From positions 124,001 to 188,000 of the forward strand of contig CANRNN010000001.1 of assembly GCA_947632025.1 (NCBI GenBank): a stretch of 64,000 nt of DNA, read 5' to 3'. The notes under the pieces were generated by a model. That model was not told where the DNA came from, searched no databases, and saw nothing but the letters and a program-made list of their open reading frames with translations. Below, in pieces: positions 42,583 through 55,463 of this stretch. Every line of letters starts with the position of its first letter. The first letter of the stretch is position 1. This DNA comes from an uncultured Clostridia bacterium. GTDB lineage: Bacteria; Bacillota; Clostridia; Oscillospirales; Ruminococcaceae. The position numbers and the translations under genes were made by a program.

Positions 42583-43835
42583 TATTCGTAAAGCGGATAT
42601 TTCTTGGTGAGTTCTGTCACCATTCCGCGAACCTTGTCGGCGCTGCCCTCGAAATCCTTAGCTGTGAGATAAATGCACTCGCCGATTATCTTCATATCGT
42701 CCTCTTTAAGACCTCTCGTCGTAACGGCAGGAGTTCCGATACGAACGCCCGAAGTAAACGCGGGCTTCTGCGGGTCGTTGGGGATAGCGTTCTTGTTTAC
42801 GGTAATGTAGACCTTGTCGAGCTTGGTTTCAAGCTCCTTACCCGTAATATTGAACGGACGAAGATCTACAAGCATAAGGTGATTGTCCGTACCTCCCGAA
42901 ACGAGATTAAAGCCCTTTTCAAGGAGAGTATCCGCCAAAACTTTCGCGTTCTTAACTATCTGTTCACCGTAAGCCTTGAATTCGGGCTTGAGAGCCTCGC
43001 CGAAGCAGACCGCCTTGCCCGCAATGACGTGCATAAGAGGTCCGCCCTGAGTTCCGGGAAAAATAGCGGAATTTATCTTCTTGGCAAGATACTCGTTATT
43101 CGTGAGGATAAGACCGCCGCGCGGACCTCTCAGCGTCTTGTGAGTAGTGGTAGTCACAATATCCGCGTAAGGCACAGGGCTTTCATGCTGACCTGCTGCG
43201 ACAAGACCCGCGATATGCGCCATATCCACCATAAGATATGCACCGACCGCTCTTGCTATTTCGGAGAGTTTTTTGAAATCAATAGCTCTCGGATACGCCG
43301 ACGCGCCCGCTACGATAAGCTTGGGCTTACATTTGTTAGCCTGCTTGTAAAGCTCCTCATAGTCGATAAAGCCCTCGTCGTTTGTGCCGTATGCTTCAAA
43401 ATTATAGATTTTTCCCGAAATATTCACGGGAGAACCGTGTGTGAGGTGTCCTCCGTGAGCAAGGCTCATTCCCATAACGGTATCGCCCGGCTGAAGCAGA
43501 GCCACATAAACCGCCGTATTAGCCTGTGCGCCCGAATGAGCCTGAACGTTCGCGAATTTAGCGCCGAAAAGCTTCTTTGCGCGCTCGATAGCAATATTCT
43601 CAACGATATCGACATCTTCACAGCCGCCGTAGTAACGCTTTCCGGGATAACCCTCTGCGTACTTGTTGGTAAGAACGCTGCCCATTGCCGCCATTACCGC
43701 AGGAGATACGATATTCTCGCTTGCTATAAGTTCGAGATTGCGCTTCTGACGAGCAAGCTCCAGACCCATAGCGTCCGCGACTTCCTTGTCATAATTTCCG
43801 AGGAATCCGATAGTATCCACCAAATCGTTGTACAT
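42582..43835 (-). CDS. glyA: Serine hydroxymethyltransferase
   Basis: 417 residues from the ATG at 43835 (AAAGGAAA upstream; the frame extends further without a site). PLP enzyme converting serine and tetrahydrofolate to glycine and methylene-THF. The Lys of the cofactor site is visible in [14 protein letters not shown]; also [27 protein letters not shown] and [13 protein letters not shown]. First gene of the glyA-NADAR-prs-rarA run. Confidence 0.97.
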   Translation of the reverse strand: MYNDLVDTIGFLGNYDKEVADAMGLELARQKRNLELIASENIVSPAVMAAMGSVLTNKYAEGYPGKRYYGGCEDVDIVENIAIERAKKLFGAKFANVQAHSGAQANTAVYVALLQPGDTVMGMSLAHGGHLTHGSPVNISGKIYNFEAYGTNDEGFIDYEELYKQANKCKPKLIVAGASAYPRAIDFKKLSEIARAVGAYLMVDMAHIAGLVAAGQHESPVPYADIVTTTTHKTLRGPRGGLILTNNEYLAKKINSAIFPGTQGGPLMHVIAGKAVCFGEALKPEFKAYGEQIVKNAKVLADTLLEKGFNLVSGGTDNHLMLVDLRPFNITGKELETKLDKVYITVNKNAIPNDPQKPAFTSGVRIGTPAVTTRGLKEDDMKIIGECIYLTAKDFEGSADKVRGMVTELTKKYPLYE

Positions 43836-43884
43836 AAAATTTCCTTTCTGCGGGAAAATCCCACATATAGCTGCTGATAAACTA

Positions 43885-43913
43885 ATTATACCACAAAATA
43901 CGCTCTTTTTCAA
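43885..43913 (-). promoter_or_regulatory. glyA promoter
   Basis: On the minus strand TTGAAA (43913-43908), 17-base spacer, TATAAT (43890-43885). The bases before the -10 (TTTTGTGG) resemble those of the citrate synthase promoter. Confidence 0.7.
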
Positions 43914-43973
43914 GCCGTGATTTATCACATTAAAAACAGGTCATGCATTGAATTTTTTGGTTATTTTGACCAA

Positions 43974-45056
43974 TCAAATAAATTCTGCTATTTTGTCGCC
44001 CATTTCAGAGCAGGAAACAAGCGTCGTACCGTCGCTCATAATATCGCCTGTTCGGAATCCGGCTTCAAGAGTCTTGTTGACGGCGGATTCTATAGCGTCT
44101 GCTTCCCTTTCCATCTTGAACGAATAGCGCAGCATCATCGCTGCCGACAGGATAGTCGCAATCGGATTTGCCTTGTTCTGACCTGCGATATCGGGAGCTG
44201 AACCTCCGCTCGGCTCGTACAGTCCAAATCTTGTTTCATTCATAGATGCGGACGCCAACATTCCGATAGAACCCGTTATCATGGAAGCCTCGTCCGAGAG
44301 AATATCGCCGAACATATTTTCCGTTACCATAACGTCGAACTGCGCGGGGTCTTTTACAAGCTGCATAGCGCAGTTATCCACCAGCATATGTTCAAGTGTT
44401 ACTTCGGGATAATCCTTTGCCACTTCCTCCACTACCTTTCTCCAAAGGCGGGAGGTGTCGAGAACATTAGCCTTGTCAACGCTTGTTACCTTTTTGCGGC
44501 GCTGCATTGCTACTTCAAACGCTTTTTTCGCGATACGGCGGATTTCGGTTTCGCTGTATTCGAGAGTATCATAAGAAACTGTCACTCCGTCACGCTCTTC
44601 GGTCGCTCTTTTGCCGAAATACAATCCTCCCGTAAGCTCGCGCATTATAAGCATATCAAAGCCCTTGGAGCTTATCTCCGTTTTCAGCGGGCAAGCCCCA
44701 GAAAGCTGCTTAAACAGCAAACACGGGCGCAAGTTTGCAAACAATCCCAACGCCTTGCGAAGTCCCAGAAGTCCCGCTTCGGGACGGAGATTTGCCGGAA
44801 GCTTATACCACGGGGACTTTGTGGTGTCGCCGCCGATAGAGCCCATAAGTACAGCGTCAGACGCCTTGCAGCGTTCAATCGTTTCATCTGTCAGCGGCAC
44901 GCCGTTTGCGTCTATTGAGCAGCCGCCCATAAGAAGCTGTTCGTAATTAAACTTATGTCCGAATTTTTCTGCAACCTTATCAAGTACCTTCATAGCCTCT
45001 GTTACTATTTCGGGTCCTATGCCGTCTCCTTTTATAACTGCAATATTCTTTTCCAT
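43974..45056 (-). CDS. leuB: 3-isopropylmalate dehydrogenase
   Basis: 360 residues. Third step of leucine synthesis: NAD-dependent oxidative decarboxylation of 3-isopropylmalate. Family blocks: [24 protein letters not shown], the conserved Lys in [23 protein letters not shown], and [24 protein letters not shown]. Last gene of the leuCD-kptA-leuB group, starting 6 bases after kptA. Confidence 0.96.
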   Translation of the reverse strand: MEKNIAVIKGDGIGPEIVTEAMKVLDKVAEKFGHKFNYEQLLMGGCSIDANGVPLTDETIERCKASDAVLMGSIGGDTTKSPWYKLPANLRPEAGLLGLRKALGLFANLRPCLLFKQLSGACPLKTEISSKGFDMLIMRELTGGLYFGKRATEERDGVTVSYDTLEYSETEIRRIAKKAFEVAMQRRKKVTSVDKANVLDTSRLWRKVVEEVAKDYPEVTLEHMLVDNCAMQLVKDPAQFDVMVTENMFGDILSDEASMITGSIGMLASASMNETRFGLYEPSGGSAPDIAGQNKANPIATILSAAMMLRYSFKMEREADAIESAVNKTLEAGFRTGDIMSDGTTLVSCSEMGDKIAEFI

Positions 45057-45062
45057 TCGGAA

Positions 45063-45617
45063 TTACCTCTTTTCATTTGATTCTTCAAGAAAATCCGGCG
45101 GAACGAATTTTGTAAGCCACACGCCGTTTTCCGAAAGCAGGAATTTGTAATTTTGCCTTGACATCTCCCCCGCGTTCACCTTGAAAATATAAGGCTTGCC
45201 GTGGCGCGAGCCTACTTTTACGGCGGTTTCGACATCTTTTGAAAGATGAACATACAGCCGCGACATAGGCTTTAACCCCTCGGCTCGGATATCGTCGGCA
45301 AAACGCTCCGCCGTGCCGTGATAGAGCGTTTCGGGAGGGATTTTCTCCGAAAGCTCCACGTCTACCTGTACCGAATGACCTTGGTTTGCGCGAATGAGAG
45401 TTTTATCTTCATTGAAGGAATAACGCCCCTTTTCGTCGGTGCGAACTATCTCCTCCAGAGTTTCCATATCAATGGAATAGCCGTCTATGCGGTTTATGCC
45501 CTCGATAACTTCCTTTACACTTGCAAAACCGTGCGGGTCGAGCGAAATGCCGATAGTTTCGGGCTTATGCCGCAGAATAAGTGCGAGAAAAATACTTGCT
45601 TTCTTTAGGTCTTTCAT
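45063..45617 (-). CDS. kptA: RNA 2'-phosphotransferase KptA/Tpt1
   Basis: 184 residues. Members transfer an RNA 2'-phosphate to NAD, giving ADP-ribose 1'',2''-cyclic phosphate. Conserved blocks: LRHKPETIGISLDPHGF, IRANQGHSVQVD and LYHGTAERFADDIRAEGL, with the Arg-His-Arg active-site residues. In eukaryotes it finishes tRNA splicing; the bacterial role is not settled. It is inserted between leuD and leuB with gaps of 6-11 bases, so it is co-expressed with leucine synthesis. Confidence 0.92.
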   Translation of the reverse strand: MKDLKKASIFLALILRHKPETIGISLDPHGFASVKEVIEGINRIDGYSIDMETLEEIVRTDEKGRYSFNEDKTLIRANQGHSVQVDVELSEKIPPETLYHGTAERFADDIRAEGLKPMSRLYVHLSKDVETAVKVGSRHGKPYIFKVNAGEMSRQNYKFLLSENGVWLTKFVPPDFLEESNEKR

Positions 45618-45628
45618 ATCATAGGAAA

Positions 45629-46111
45629 TTACTTTTTGATACTATTAAGCAGTCCGCCCTTTGCGATTATCTCCTTGATAAAATCGGGGAACGGCTGTGC
45701 CTTGTAGGTCTTGTTTTTGGTGATGTTGGTAATTATTCCAGTATCGAAATCTATCTCGACTTCGTTTCCAGCGTCAATATCATTTGCCGCTTCGTCACAT
45801 TCGAGTATCGGAAGTCCGATATTTATCGAGTTGCGGTAGAAAATTCTCGCAAAAGTAGACGCGATAACGCACCCAACGCCGCTTGCCTTTATCGCTATAG
45901 GAGCGTGTTCGCGGGAGCTTCCGCAGCCGAAATTCATATTCGCAACTATAATGTCGCCCTGTTTTACGTTTTTAACAAAATCCTTGTCAATGTCTTCCAT
46001 ACAATGAGATGCAAGCTCCTTATGGTCGGACGTATTAAGATAACGTGCGGGGATTATAACATCCGTATCAACGTTGTCGCCGTATTTATGAACAAAACCA
46101 TGTGCTTTCAT
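45629..46111 (-). CDS. leuD: 3-isopropylmalate dehydratase small subunit
   Basis: 160 residues, as usual for the bacterial/archaeal short form. Blocks: [17 protein letters not shown] and [18 protein letters not shown], the hallmark of the aconitase swivel domain. Works with LeuC to isomerise 2-isopropylmalate to 3-isopropylmalate. Begins 13 bases after leuC. Confidence 0.96.
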   Translation of the reverse strand: MKAHGFVHKYGDNVDTDVIIPARYLNTSDHKELASHCMEDIDKDFVKNVKQGDIIVANMNFGCGSSREHAPIAIKASGVGCVIASTFARIFYRNSINIGLPILECDEAANDIDAGNEVEIDFDTGIITNITKNKTYKAQPFPDFIKEIIAKGGLLNSIKK

Positions 46112-46124
46112 GTATTATCCTCCT

Positions 46125-47387
46125 TTAATCCTTTACTCCCGAAATATAACCCGCAAGCGCGCTTGCCGCTGCTATCGCGGGGGACGCGAGATAAACCTCG
46201 GAAGTTGTGTCACCCATTCTTCCGACGAAGTTTCTGTTAGTCGTAGAAACGGCTCTCTCGTGCGGCGCGAGAATTCCCATATGCCCGCCGAGGCACGGAC
46301 CACAGGTCGGCGCGGAAACAACCATACCCGCTTCTACAAACGTTTCAAGCAAGCCGTTTTTCAGAGCGTCAAGATATATCTGCTGCGTTGCGGGGATTAC
46401 GATAGCACGAACGCCCTTTGCGACTTTTTTTCCTTTTACAACTTTCGCGGCAATTTCAAGGTCGCTGTATCTTCCGTTCGTACACGAGCCGATGACCACC
46501 TGATCTATCTTTATCTTTTCCTTTTCGGCTTCATCAATGGTTTTGGTATTTTCGGGAAGGTGCGGGAAAGAAACCGTGGACTTAACCTGCGAAAGGTCTA
46601 TGTCTATAACACGGCTGTATTCCGCGTCAGCGTCAGCATTGAATATCTCAGATGTGCGGTTAGTTCTTTCCTTGATATATCCAAGAGTAACATCGTCGAC
46701 CTCGAAGATACCGTTCTTTGCGCCTGCCTCAATTGCCATATTCGCCATACAAAGCCTGTCGTCCATGGAAAGTGACTTTAAGCCCTCGCCCGTGAATTCC
46801 ATAGACTGATACAAAGCCCCGTCAACTCCGATAAGACCGATAATGTGAAGAATAACGTCCTTGCCGCTTACCCACTTATTAAGCTTGCCCGTAAGATTGA
46901 ACTTTATTGCCGAAGGCACTTTGAACCACGCTTCACCTGTTGCCATTCCCGCCGCCATATCGGTAGAGCCTACGCCCGTAGAAAATGCTCCGAGTGCGCC
47001 GTAAGTGCAGGTGTGACTGTCCGCGCCGATAACGCAGTCACCGGGGACTACAAGCCCTTTTTCGGGGAGCAGGGCGTGTTCAATCCCGACGTTTCCTACG
47101 TCGTAGAAATTCGTTATATCGTACTTCTCAGCGAAATTGCGGCACTGCTGGCACTGGATAGCCGCTTTGATGTCCTTGTTCGGCGTGAAGTGATCCATTA
47201 CAAGCGAAATTTTATCCTTGTCGAACACTCCGTCAAAACCGTTTCTGTTGAACTCGTTTATCGCGACAGGGCTTGTGATATCATTTCCGAGTACCATATC
47301 CAGCTTTGCGCGGATAAGCTGCCCCGAAACGACCGAATCAAGTCCCGCGTGCTTTGCGAGAATTTTCTGTGTCATTGTCATTCCCAT
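46125..47387 (-). CDS. leuC: 3-isopropylmalate dehydratase large subunit
   Basis: 420 residues, GGGAGGAA upstream. Aconitase-family 4Fe-4S protein. The three cluster Cys are visible in VIGSCTNG and CGPCLGG. Also [14 protein letters not shown]-like segment [22 protein letters not shown] at about residues 123-144. The subunit partner is leuD. It follows gatB by only 31 bases, so leucine genes may be read through from the ligA-gatCAB run. Confidence 0.96.
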   Translation of the reverse strand: MGMTMTQKILAKHAGLDSVVSGQLIRAKLDMVLGNDITSPVAINEFNRNGFDGVFDKDKISLVMDHFTPNKDIKAAIQCQQCRNFAEKYDITNFYDVGNVGIEHALLPEKGLVVPGDCVIGADSHTCTYGALGAFSTGVGSTDMAAGMATGEAWFKVPSAIKFNLTGKLNKWVSGKDVILHIIGLIGVDGALYQSMEFTGEGLKSLSMDDRLCMANMAIEAGAKNGIFEVDDVTLGYIKERTNRTSEIFNADADAEYSRVIDIDLSQVKSTVSFPHLPENTKTIDEAEKEKIKIDQVVIGSCTNGRYSDLEIAAKVVKGKKVAKGVRAIVIPATQQIYLDALKNGLLETFVEAGMVVSAPTCGPCLGGHMGILAPHERAVSTTNRNFVGRMGDTTSEVYLASPAIAAASALAGYISGVKD

Positions 47388-47418
47388 TGTAAATTCCTCC
47401 CTAATAAATTTAAGAACG

Positions 47419-48852
47419 TCAGCCGTTCAGATATTTGAGTACAAGTTCCTTGCATTTTGCGGGATTTGCCTGCCCCTTGGACGCTTTCATGCACTGTCCG
47501 ACAAGGAAACCGAGGGCATTTGTTTTGCCGCCGCGATAGTCGTTTACCGACTTCTCGTTTGCTGCGAGGACTTCGTTTACTATTTTTTCGAGAGCGGAGT
47601 CATCGGATATCTGTGCCAGACCCTTTTCGGAGATCACCGTGTCAATATCGGCGTTGTTCTTCATTATCTCGTCGAAAATGATCTTTCCCGAATTATTTGA
47701 AATTTTCCCGTCCTCGATAAGATTTATTATTTTAACTAGCTTTTCCGCCGTGAGATTCGACTCGGAAATGTCTTTTCCCGTTTCGTTCATATATTTTGAA
47801 ACGTCAGCCAGTATCCAGTTCGAGATGTTTTTCGGGCTTACCCCGCCTATCGAAACACACTCGTCAAAAAGTCCGCATCTCGGAAGATTTTCCGCGATAA
47901 GCTCTGCGTCGGTCTGTGAAAGTCCCAGTTCCTTGACATACCGTTTTATCTTCGCATTGGGAAGTTCGGGAATGGTTTTCTTCAGTTCCTCGACTTTCTC
48001 AAGCGGAATATAGATAGTCGTAAGGTCGGGTTCGGGGAAATAGCGGTAATCCTGCGCGTCCTCTTTTGAGCGGAGAACGAAGTTCATTCCCTTCATATCG
48101 TCCCAGCGGCGGGTTTCCTGAAAAATCTCCTCACCGCGTTCGAGGGCTTCTATCTGACGGTTGCTTTCATAGTCAATAGCTCTCATAGCGCCCGAAAACG
48201 AGTTTACGTTTTTCATCTCAACACGCTTGCCGAATTCCGTTGAACCTTTCGGACGAACCGAAACGTTCACGTCGCAGCGTATAGAGCCCTGTTCCATTTT
48301 ACAGTCGGAGATGTCGATGTACTGCAATATGGACTTCAGAGTTTCAAGATATGCTTTCGCTTCGGCGGAGCTTCTCATATCCGGCTCGGAAACTATCTCT
48401 ATAAGCGGTACTCCGCAGCGGTTGAAATCCACAAGCGAGCCTTGAAAAGCGTCGTTGTGAAGCATTTTTCCCGCGTCCTCCTCAATATGGATACGCGTAA
48501 TCCCTATGCGCTTTTCTTCTCCGTCAAGCATAATATCGACGTATCCGTGTTCGCACAGCGGAATATCCGCCTGAGATATCTGATAAGCTTTCGGCAGGTC
48601 GGGATAAAAATAATTCTTTCTGTCCTGCTTGCACACATTATTTATAGAACAATTTGTCGCGTGACCCATTTTTACAGCGTATTCAACAACTTTTTCGTTG
48701 AGTGTAGGGAGAGTTCCCGGCATACCCGTGCAAATGGGGCATATCTGCGTGTTCACTTCCAGACCGAAAGCGTTGCGGCAGCTGCAGTAAATTTTCGTCT
48801 TTGTGTTAAGCTCCGCGTGGACTTCAAGTCCCACTATGGTTTCGTATTCCAT
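47419..48852 (-). CDS. gatB: Asp-tRNA(Asn)/Glu-tRNA(Gln) amidotransferase subunit B
   Basis: 477 residues, GGAGGGAG upstream. Forms Gln-tRNA or Asn-tRNA from the mischarged Glu/Asp form. N-terminal [20 protein letters not shown] (with the zinc-site Cys; CPICTGMPG follows) and [17 protein letters not shown] are family marks; the YqeY-like tail ends the protein. It follows gatA by 14 bases. Confidence 0.97.
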   Translation of the reverse strand: MEYETIVGLEVHAELNTKTKIYCSCRNAFGLEVNTQICPICTGMPGTLPTLNEKVVEYAVKMGHATNCSINNVCKQDRKNYFYPDLPKAYQISQADIPLCEHGYVDIMLDGEEKRIGITRIHIEEDAGKMLHNDAFQGSLVDFNRCGVPLIEIVSEPDMRSSAEAKAYLETLKSILQYIDISDCKMEQGSIRCDVNVSVRPKGSTEFGKRVEMKNVNSFSGAMRAIDYESNRQIEALERGEEIFQETRRWDDMKGMNFVLRSKEDAQDYRYFPEPDLTTIYIPLEKVEELKKTIPELPNAKIKRYVKELGLSQTDAELIAENLPRCGLFDECVSIGGVSPKNISNWILADVSKYMNETGKDISESNLTAEKLVKIINLIEDGKISNNSGKIIFDEIMKNNADIDTVISEKGLAQISDDSALEKIVNEVLAANEKSVNDYRGGKTNALGFLVGQCMKASKGQANPAKCKELVLKYLNG

Positions 48853-48866
48853 TTTTATCTCCCTCC

Positions 48867-50321
48867 TTACACGTTTACGGGTCTGACCTCGCCCGTCAGC
48901 TGTTCAACGGCGTAAGCCGAATTCAGAAGCGTCTGCTCTGAGAATTTTCTTCCGATGAACTGAAGTCCCGCGGGCATACCGTTCACCTTTCCGCAAGGAA
49001 CGCTTATTGCGGGCAGTCCCGCGATATTTACCGTTACCGTGCAGATATCCGCAGCATACATTTTTGTCGGGTCGCCCATATTTTCGCCAAGCTTGAACGC
49101 CGTTCCCGGAGTTGCGGGGGTAGCAATAACGTCACATTTTTCAAATGCCTCTCCGAATTCCCGTACAATATCCATAGCCACAAGCTTTGCTTTCTTGTAA
49201 TACGCATCGAAAAATCCACTTGAAAGCACAAAGGTTCCAAGCATTATCCTGCGCTTAACCTCGTCGCCGAAGCCCTCGCTGCGGGTCTTTTCGTACATAT
49301 CGGTAAGGCTGTCATAATTTTCGGCACGGAAACCGTACTTTACCCCGTCAAACCTTGCAAGATTTGAGGAGGCTTCCGCCGAGGAAATAATGTAATACGC
49401 ATTAAGAGCGTACTTTGTACTTGGAAGAGAAATATCGACAAGCTTCGCTCCCTGCTTTTCCAGCTCGCGGACAGTATCCATGACCGCCTGTTTCACACTT
49501 TCATCAACGCCGTCGCCGAAATATTCTTTCGGGATTCCTATGCGAAGCCCCGAAACATCGGATTTGAGAGCCGCTGTAAAATCGGGATATTCCCTGTCGG
49601 CGGAGGTGGCGTCCATATTATCGTGACCGCAGATGATACCGAAAAGCGCCGCCGTATCCTTAACAGTTCTTCCGAAAGGACCGATCTGGTCAAGCGAGCT
49701 TGCGAATGCCACCAATCCGTAACGTGAAACAGCGCCGTAGGTGGGCTTTAGTCCCACGACTCCGCAATAGGACGCTGGCATTCTGATTGAACCGCCGGTA
49801 TCCGAGCCAAGAGAGATCACCGCGCTTCCGACAGCGACTGCCGCTGCCGAACCTCCGGAAGAACCTCCGGGAACACAGTCGAGATTATGCGGATTATGCG
49901 TTTTTTTGAAATGGGAATTTTCGGTCGAGCTTCCCATAGCGAATTCGTCCATATTAAGCTTTCCGGTAACGACTATATCCGCCGCATTTACCTTCTTCAT
50001 AACAAAAGCGTCAAACGGAGGAACGTAATTGTAAAGCATTTTTGACGCACAGGTCGTAAGGATCCCCTTTGTGGAAATGTTATCCTTTATTCCTATCGGT
50101 ATTCCCGCAAGTGCGGAGAGTTTCTCGCCCTTTGCGATTTTCGCGTCGACCTCACGGGCTTTGGAAACAGCCGATTCCTCGCAGAGTGTGAGATATGCGC
50201 CGACTTTTTCTTCGGTGGCTTTTGCTCGCGAGAGGACAGATCTTGTCAGCTCCTCGGAGGAGCATTTCTTTTCCTTGAGCATAAGCGACAGCTCGCTCGC
50301 GGACATTTCGTACAATTCCAT
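48867..50321 (-). CDS. gatA: Asp-tRNA(Asn)/Glu-tRNA(Gln) amidotransferase subunit A
   Basis: 484 residues, AGAAAGGA upstream. Amidase-signature enzyme releasing ammonia from glutamine. Catalytic Lys in [12 protein letters not shown], and the Ser-cisSer pair in [14 protein letters not shown] followed by [14 protein letters not shown]. Between gatC and gatB. Confidence 0.97.
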   Translation of the reverse strand: MELYEMSASELSLMLKEKKCSSEELTRSVLSRAKATEEKVGAYLTLCEESAVSKAREVDAKIAKGEKLSALAGIPIGIKDNISTKGILTTCASKMLYNYVPPFDAFVMKKVNAADIVVTGKLNMDEFAMGSSTENSHFKKTHNPHNLDCVPGGSSGGSAAAVAVGSAVISLGSDTGGSIRMPASYCGVVGLKPTYGAVSRYGLVAFASSLDQIGPFGRTVKDTAALFGIICGHDNMDATSADREYPDFTAALKSDVSGLRIGIPKEYFGDGVDESVKQAVMDTVRELEKQGAKLVDISLPSTKYALNAYYIISSAEASSNLARFDGVKYGFRAENYDSLTDMYEKTRSEGFGDEVKRRIMLGTFVLSSGFFDAYYKKAKLVAMDIVREFGEAFEKCDVIATPATPGTAFKLGENMGDPTKMYAADICTVTVNIAGLPAISVPCGKVNGMPAGLQFIGRKFSEQTLLNSAYAVEQLTGEVRPVNV

Positions 50322-50336
50322 TTACGTCGTCCTTTC

Positions 50337-50608
50337 TTATTCTACCGTCTTGGGGACTACCACACAGCCCGCCTGCATTTTCGGGGCGTTTGAGAGAAGC
50401 TCCTCGCGGGTAATTTTTTCTGTTGAGATAACGTCCTCACGCAGCTTCATAGGGTGTTCGGGGTCAAGTCCCGAAGCGTCGCCCGAAGTATCGGGAAGTC
50501 CCTCCACCATAGCGACTATATTCTCCATATCCCTGCCGAATTTTTCGATTTCTTTGTCGTCAAGGTGAAGCCGCGCCAGCTTCGCTAAATGCTGTACGTC
50601 GATATTCA

Positions 50609-50609
<1 letters not shown>
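50337..50609 (-). CDS. gatC: Asp-tRNA(Asn)/Glu-tRNA(Gln) amidotransferase subunit C
   Basis: 90 residues, GAAGGAG upstream. N-terminal VQHLAKLARLHLDDKEIEKFGRD and C-terminal LREDV, then NAPKMQAGCVVVPKTVE, are typical GatC. It stabilises the GatAB complex. Its ATG shares a base with the end of ligA (1-base overlap). Confidence 0.94.
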
Positions 50610-52618
<2,009 letters not shown>

Positions 52619-53305
52619 TTATGGATTTATCGCGCCGTAATCGTTGATCAAACCCGCAAGGTCGCCCGAATCGGTCACGACGTGCGTGTACGCCTGCGGT
52701 ACTCTGCCGACAATGACTGTTTCGGCAGCGACTATAGATGTTTTTACGGGAACTCTGGTTGAAACTCCGGGAATGATAGCGTCTACCTCCGCGGAAACCT
52801 CAATAATTATCCTGTGAAGCGTCTGATTTATCCCTGCATCGGAAAATTCGCTTATTATCGCGGTATTTGCGTAACCCATGGGTACGATCTTCATTCCCAC
52901 GTCAAAGCCTTTTCCGTAGAAAAGCTGGATACCGGTAAGCGAGCCGATAGGAACGTTTATGTCGACAGCCGAAACACGGTCTATCTCACGCTCTATCCTG
53001 TCCGCTATGCGGGTCTTCAGGCGGTTTATATTCATCACGTTGCTTTCAACGGAAACCACCTCGCCGTCAGCATTGGACGTAAGCGTCACAAGGCTGGAAT
53101 AACTCGTCTGCTCGTTTTCCAGCTCGTTTTCGACCGACTCATTGATTATATCCATCAGAAGCTCGTGACACCGATAAGCGTTCACCGTTTCAACCATGGG
53201 ACGGAACGCCATCTCCAGTATCAGTACCAGACCGAGTGCCACGAACATCAATGCGCCGAGCTTTATGCAGAATTTGCTGAATATGATTTTTGACTTGCGC
53301 TTCAT
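52619..53305 (-). CDS. yunB: Sporulation protein YunB
   Basis: 228 residues, GTGAGGGT upstream. Basic N-terminus, one membrane helix (about 13-32), then a soluble domain with GEVVSVESNVMNINRLKTRI and NVPIGSLTGIQLFYGKG, both typical of YunB, a mother-cell protein needed for efficient sporulation. It lies between the aminopeptidase and ligA. Confidence 0.9.
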   Translation of the reverse strand: MKRKSKIIFSKFCIKLGALMFVALGLVLILEMAFRPMVETVNAYRCHELLMDIINESVENELENEQTSYSSLVTLTSNADGEVVSVESNVMNINRLKTRIADRIEREIDRVSAVDINVPIGSLTGIQLFYGKGFDVGMKIVPMGYANTAIISEFSDAGINQTLHRIIIEVSAEVDAIIPGVSTRVPVKTSIVAAETVIVGRVPQAYTHVVTDSGDLAGLINDYGAINP

Positions 53306-53397
53306 ACCCTCACCCCACTCGTATTTTATGTTAAATACGAAAAAGAGTGAACGGGCAAGTCCGAAAAATTAAAAACAAATGCGTATTCTGACGAATT

Positions 53398-54810
53398 TTA
53401 TTCCCCGACGAAAGCCTCGAATGTCTTATAAGCCGCGTAAATATCAGCCTTTGCGGTTATTTCAAAGGGAGCGTGCATAGACATTACGGGAACTCCCACG
53501 TCGATTGTATCAACATTCAAATTCGCGATATATGCCGCTACCGTTCCGCCGCCGCCGATATCGACTTTTCCAAGCTCGCCGGTCTGCCAGATGACGCCCT
53601 TACGGTCGAGCAGCTCACGCACTTCCCCGACAAATTCAGCAGAAGCGTCCGATGTTCCGCTCTTTCCGCGTGAACCTGTAAACTTCGTTACGCAAACACC
53701 GCCATTCAGCACACAGGCGTTGTTCTTCTCAAAAACATCGGGGAATGTCGGGTCGAATGCCGCGTTTACATCAGCTGAAAGGCATCTCGAAGCCGAAAGC
53801 ACGTCACGTCCGCAAGCTCCGAAAGACGAAGCAAGATCCGCTATAAAATATTTAAGGTATGCCGAGCGCAAGCCTGTATTTCCGTCCGAGCCCGTTTCCT
53901 CCTTGTCAGTGAGGACAGCAACGGCGGTTTTTTTCGGGTCCTTCAATTCAAGTATAGCCATAAGCTCTGTATAAGCGCAGACCCTGTCGTCCTGCCCATA
54001 ACCGCCCACAAGGCTTCTGTCAAAACCTATATCACGCGCCTTGAACGCGGGAACAGCCTCCAGTTCCGCCGAAAGGAAATCCGCTTCGGTTATCCCATAT
54101 TTTTCGTTGAGTATCATCAAAAGATTCAGCTTTACAGCCTCACTTGCTTCATCGTCCTTGAACGGGCGCGAGCCGACAAGTACGTTCAGCTCCTCACCCT
54201 TTACGATTTCCGGAGCAGTGCGCTTCATCTGTGCTGACGCAAGATGCGGCAACAGGTCGGACACACAGAAAACAGGGTCGTTCTCGTCCTCACCGATATT
54301 TACAGTAATTTTCGTGAGGTCGGACTTCACGATCACTCCGTGAAGCGAAAGCGGCACAGTCGTCCACTGGTACTTTTTTATTCCTCCGTAGTAATGCGTC
54401 TTGAAGTAGCCCAGCTCGTCCTTTTCATAAAGCGGATTCTGCTTCATATCAAGCCTGGGCGAGTCGATATGAGCTGCTATCAGATTCACGCCGTCCGTTA
54501 TCGGAGCCTTGCCGATAACGGCGAGGACTACTGCCTTTTCACGGTTTACACGGTAAACCTTGTCGCCGGGCTTATAGGTCTTATTCTTGTCGAACTCGGT
54601 AAATCCCTTTGCCTTAGCAGCACGTTCGATGAATCCTACCGCCTCGCGTTCGGTTTTTGCGCTGTCGAGGAATTCCTTATATCCCTCACAAAATTTTTCG
54701 CATTTCTTGATATCCGCGTCCGTCATGCGAAGATACGCGTTTTTCTTCTGCATAAAGAGTTTTTCCTTAAGCTCCTTCGCGGTAGGAGTTTTTTGCTTTG
54801 AGTTTGCCAT
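53398..54810 (-). CDS. M18 family aminopeptidase
   Basis: 470 residues, GAAAGGAAG upstream. Zinc aminopeptidase of the ApeA/LAP4 family. Metal-site blocks: NLIAAHIDSPRLDM, GYGQDDRVCAYTEL, TDKEETGSDGNTG and PVMSMHAPFEITAKAD. Cytosolic; removes N-terminal residues, often acidic ones, from peptides. Ends 92 bases before yunB. Confidence 0.92.
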   Translation of the reverse strand: MANSKQKTPTAKELKEKLFMQKKNAYLRMTDADIKKCEKFCEGYKEFLDSAKTEREAVGFIERAAKAKGFTEFDKNKTYKPGDKVYRVNREKAVVLAVIGKAPITDGVNLIAAHIDSPRLDMKQNPLYEKDELGYFKTHYYGGIKKYQWTTVPLSLHGVIVKSDLTKITVNIGEDENDPVFCVSDLLPHLASAQMKRTAPEIVKGEELNVLVGSRPFKDDEASEAVKLNLLMILNEKYGITEADFLSAELEAVPAFKARDIGFDRSLVGGYGQDDRVCAYTELMAILELKDPKKTAVAVLTDKEETGSDGNTGLRSAYLKYFIADLASSFGACGRDVLSASRCLSADVNAAFDPTFPDVFEKNNACVLNGGVCVTKFTGSRGKSGTSDASAEFVGEVRELLDRKGVIWQTGELGKVDIGGGGTVAAYIANLNVDTIDVGVPVMSMHAPFEITAKADIYAAYKTFEAFVGE

Positions 54811-54832
54811 ATTCTGATCTTCCTTTCAAAAA

Positions 54833-55435
54833 TTATTTATCATAAAGCCTTATATAGGTATCCATTGCCCTTGTTATTTTGAAAACGTAATGTGCGGTGT
54901 CCTTTATCGGAATGTTGTCGAGGTGCTTTCCGTCCTTGGAGTAACGCTTGTCGGCTAGCCATTCGTTGACATTCCCGCGTCCGGCGTGATACGCTGCGGC
55001 AACGCACTTGACATTCCCGAATTCCTCGTAAAGATATCCCAACAGCCAGCAGCCATACCGGATATTCTGTTCGGCTTTGAACATATCGTAATAAACACGC
55101 TCGTCATCGCCCATTTTGTTTTTTATCCAGTCGAACGTCGTTTCCATTATCTGCATAAGACCGCGTGCGCCGACATTTGAAACCGCGTCCGTATGGAATC
55201 CGCTTTCGGTCTTTATGACCGCATAGACAAGATATTTGTCCACCCCGAATTCTTTTGAATACCGCTCAACATAGTTTTCATACTCCAAAGGGTGAGTTTT
55301 TCTTTCGTATAAATTATAACCGAAATAAGCGCCGATACCGATTATTGCCGCTATAACGAGTATCACCGCGATAACGGCGGCAGGGTTTACACGTTTTCTC
55401 CTGCGTTTTGATTTATAGGTCGAATAAACTGTCAT
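54833..55435 (-). CDS. Membrane-anchored lytic transglycosylase (SLT domain)
   Basis: 200 residues. Basic N-terminus (KSKRRRKRVN), one membrane helix (about 18-40), then a lysozyme-like SLT domain outside the cell: VYAVIKTESGFHTDAVS holds the catalytic Glu, followed by NVGARGLMQIM and AYHAGRGNVNEWL. It cleaves peptidoglycan glycan strands. Small single-domain transglycosylases of this type are common in Clostridia, also near sporulation genes. Confidence 0.9.
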   Translation of the reverse strand: MTVYSTYKSKRRRKRVNPAAVIAVILVIAAIIGIGAYFGYNLYERKTHPLEYENYVERYSKEFGVDKYLVYAVIKTESGFHTDAVSNVGARGLMQIMETTFDWIKNKMGDDERVYYDMFKAEQNIRYGCWLLGYLYEEFGNVKCVAAAYHAGRGNVNEWLADKRYSKDGKHLDNIPIKDTAHYVFKITRAMDTYIRLYDK

Positions 55436-55463
55436 AAATTACCGTCCCGAAGATGTTGTAATT

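Noticed and set aside
42477-43877. 466-residue plus-strand open frame
   Set aside because: It is the antisense of glyA, which has all serine hydroxymethyltransferase motifs. The plus frame gives no recognisable protein and no ribosome site.
53319-53340. Hairpin between the M18 aminopeptidase and yunB (TCGTATTT/AAATACGA)
   Set aside because: 8 A/T-rich pairs with no T-run after it on the minus strand; too weak to call a terminator or attenuator.
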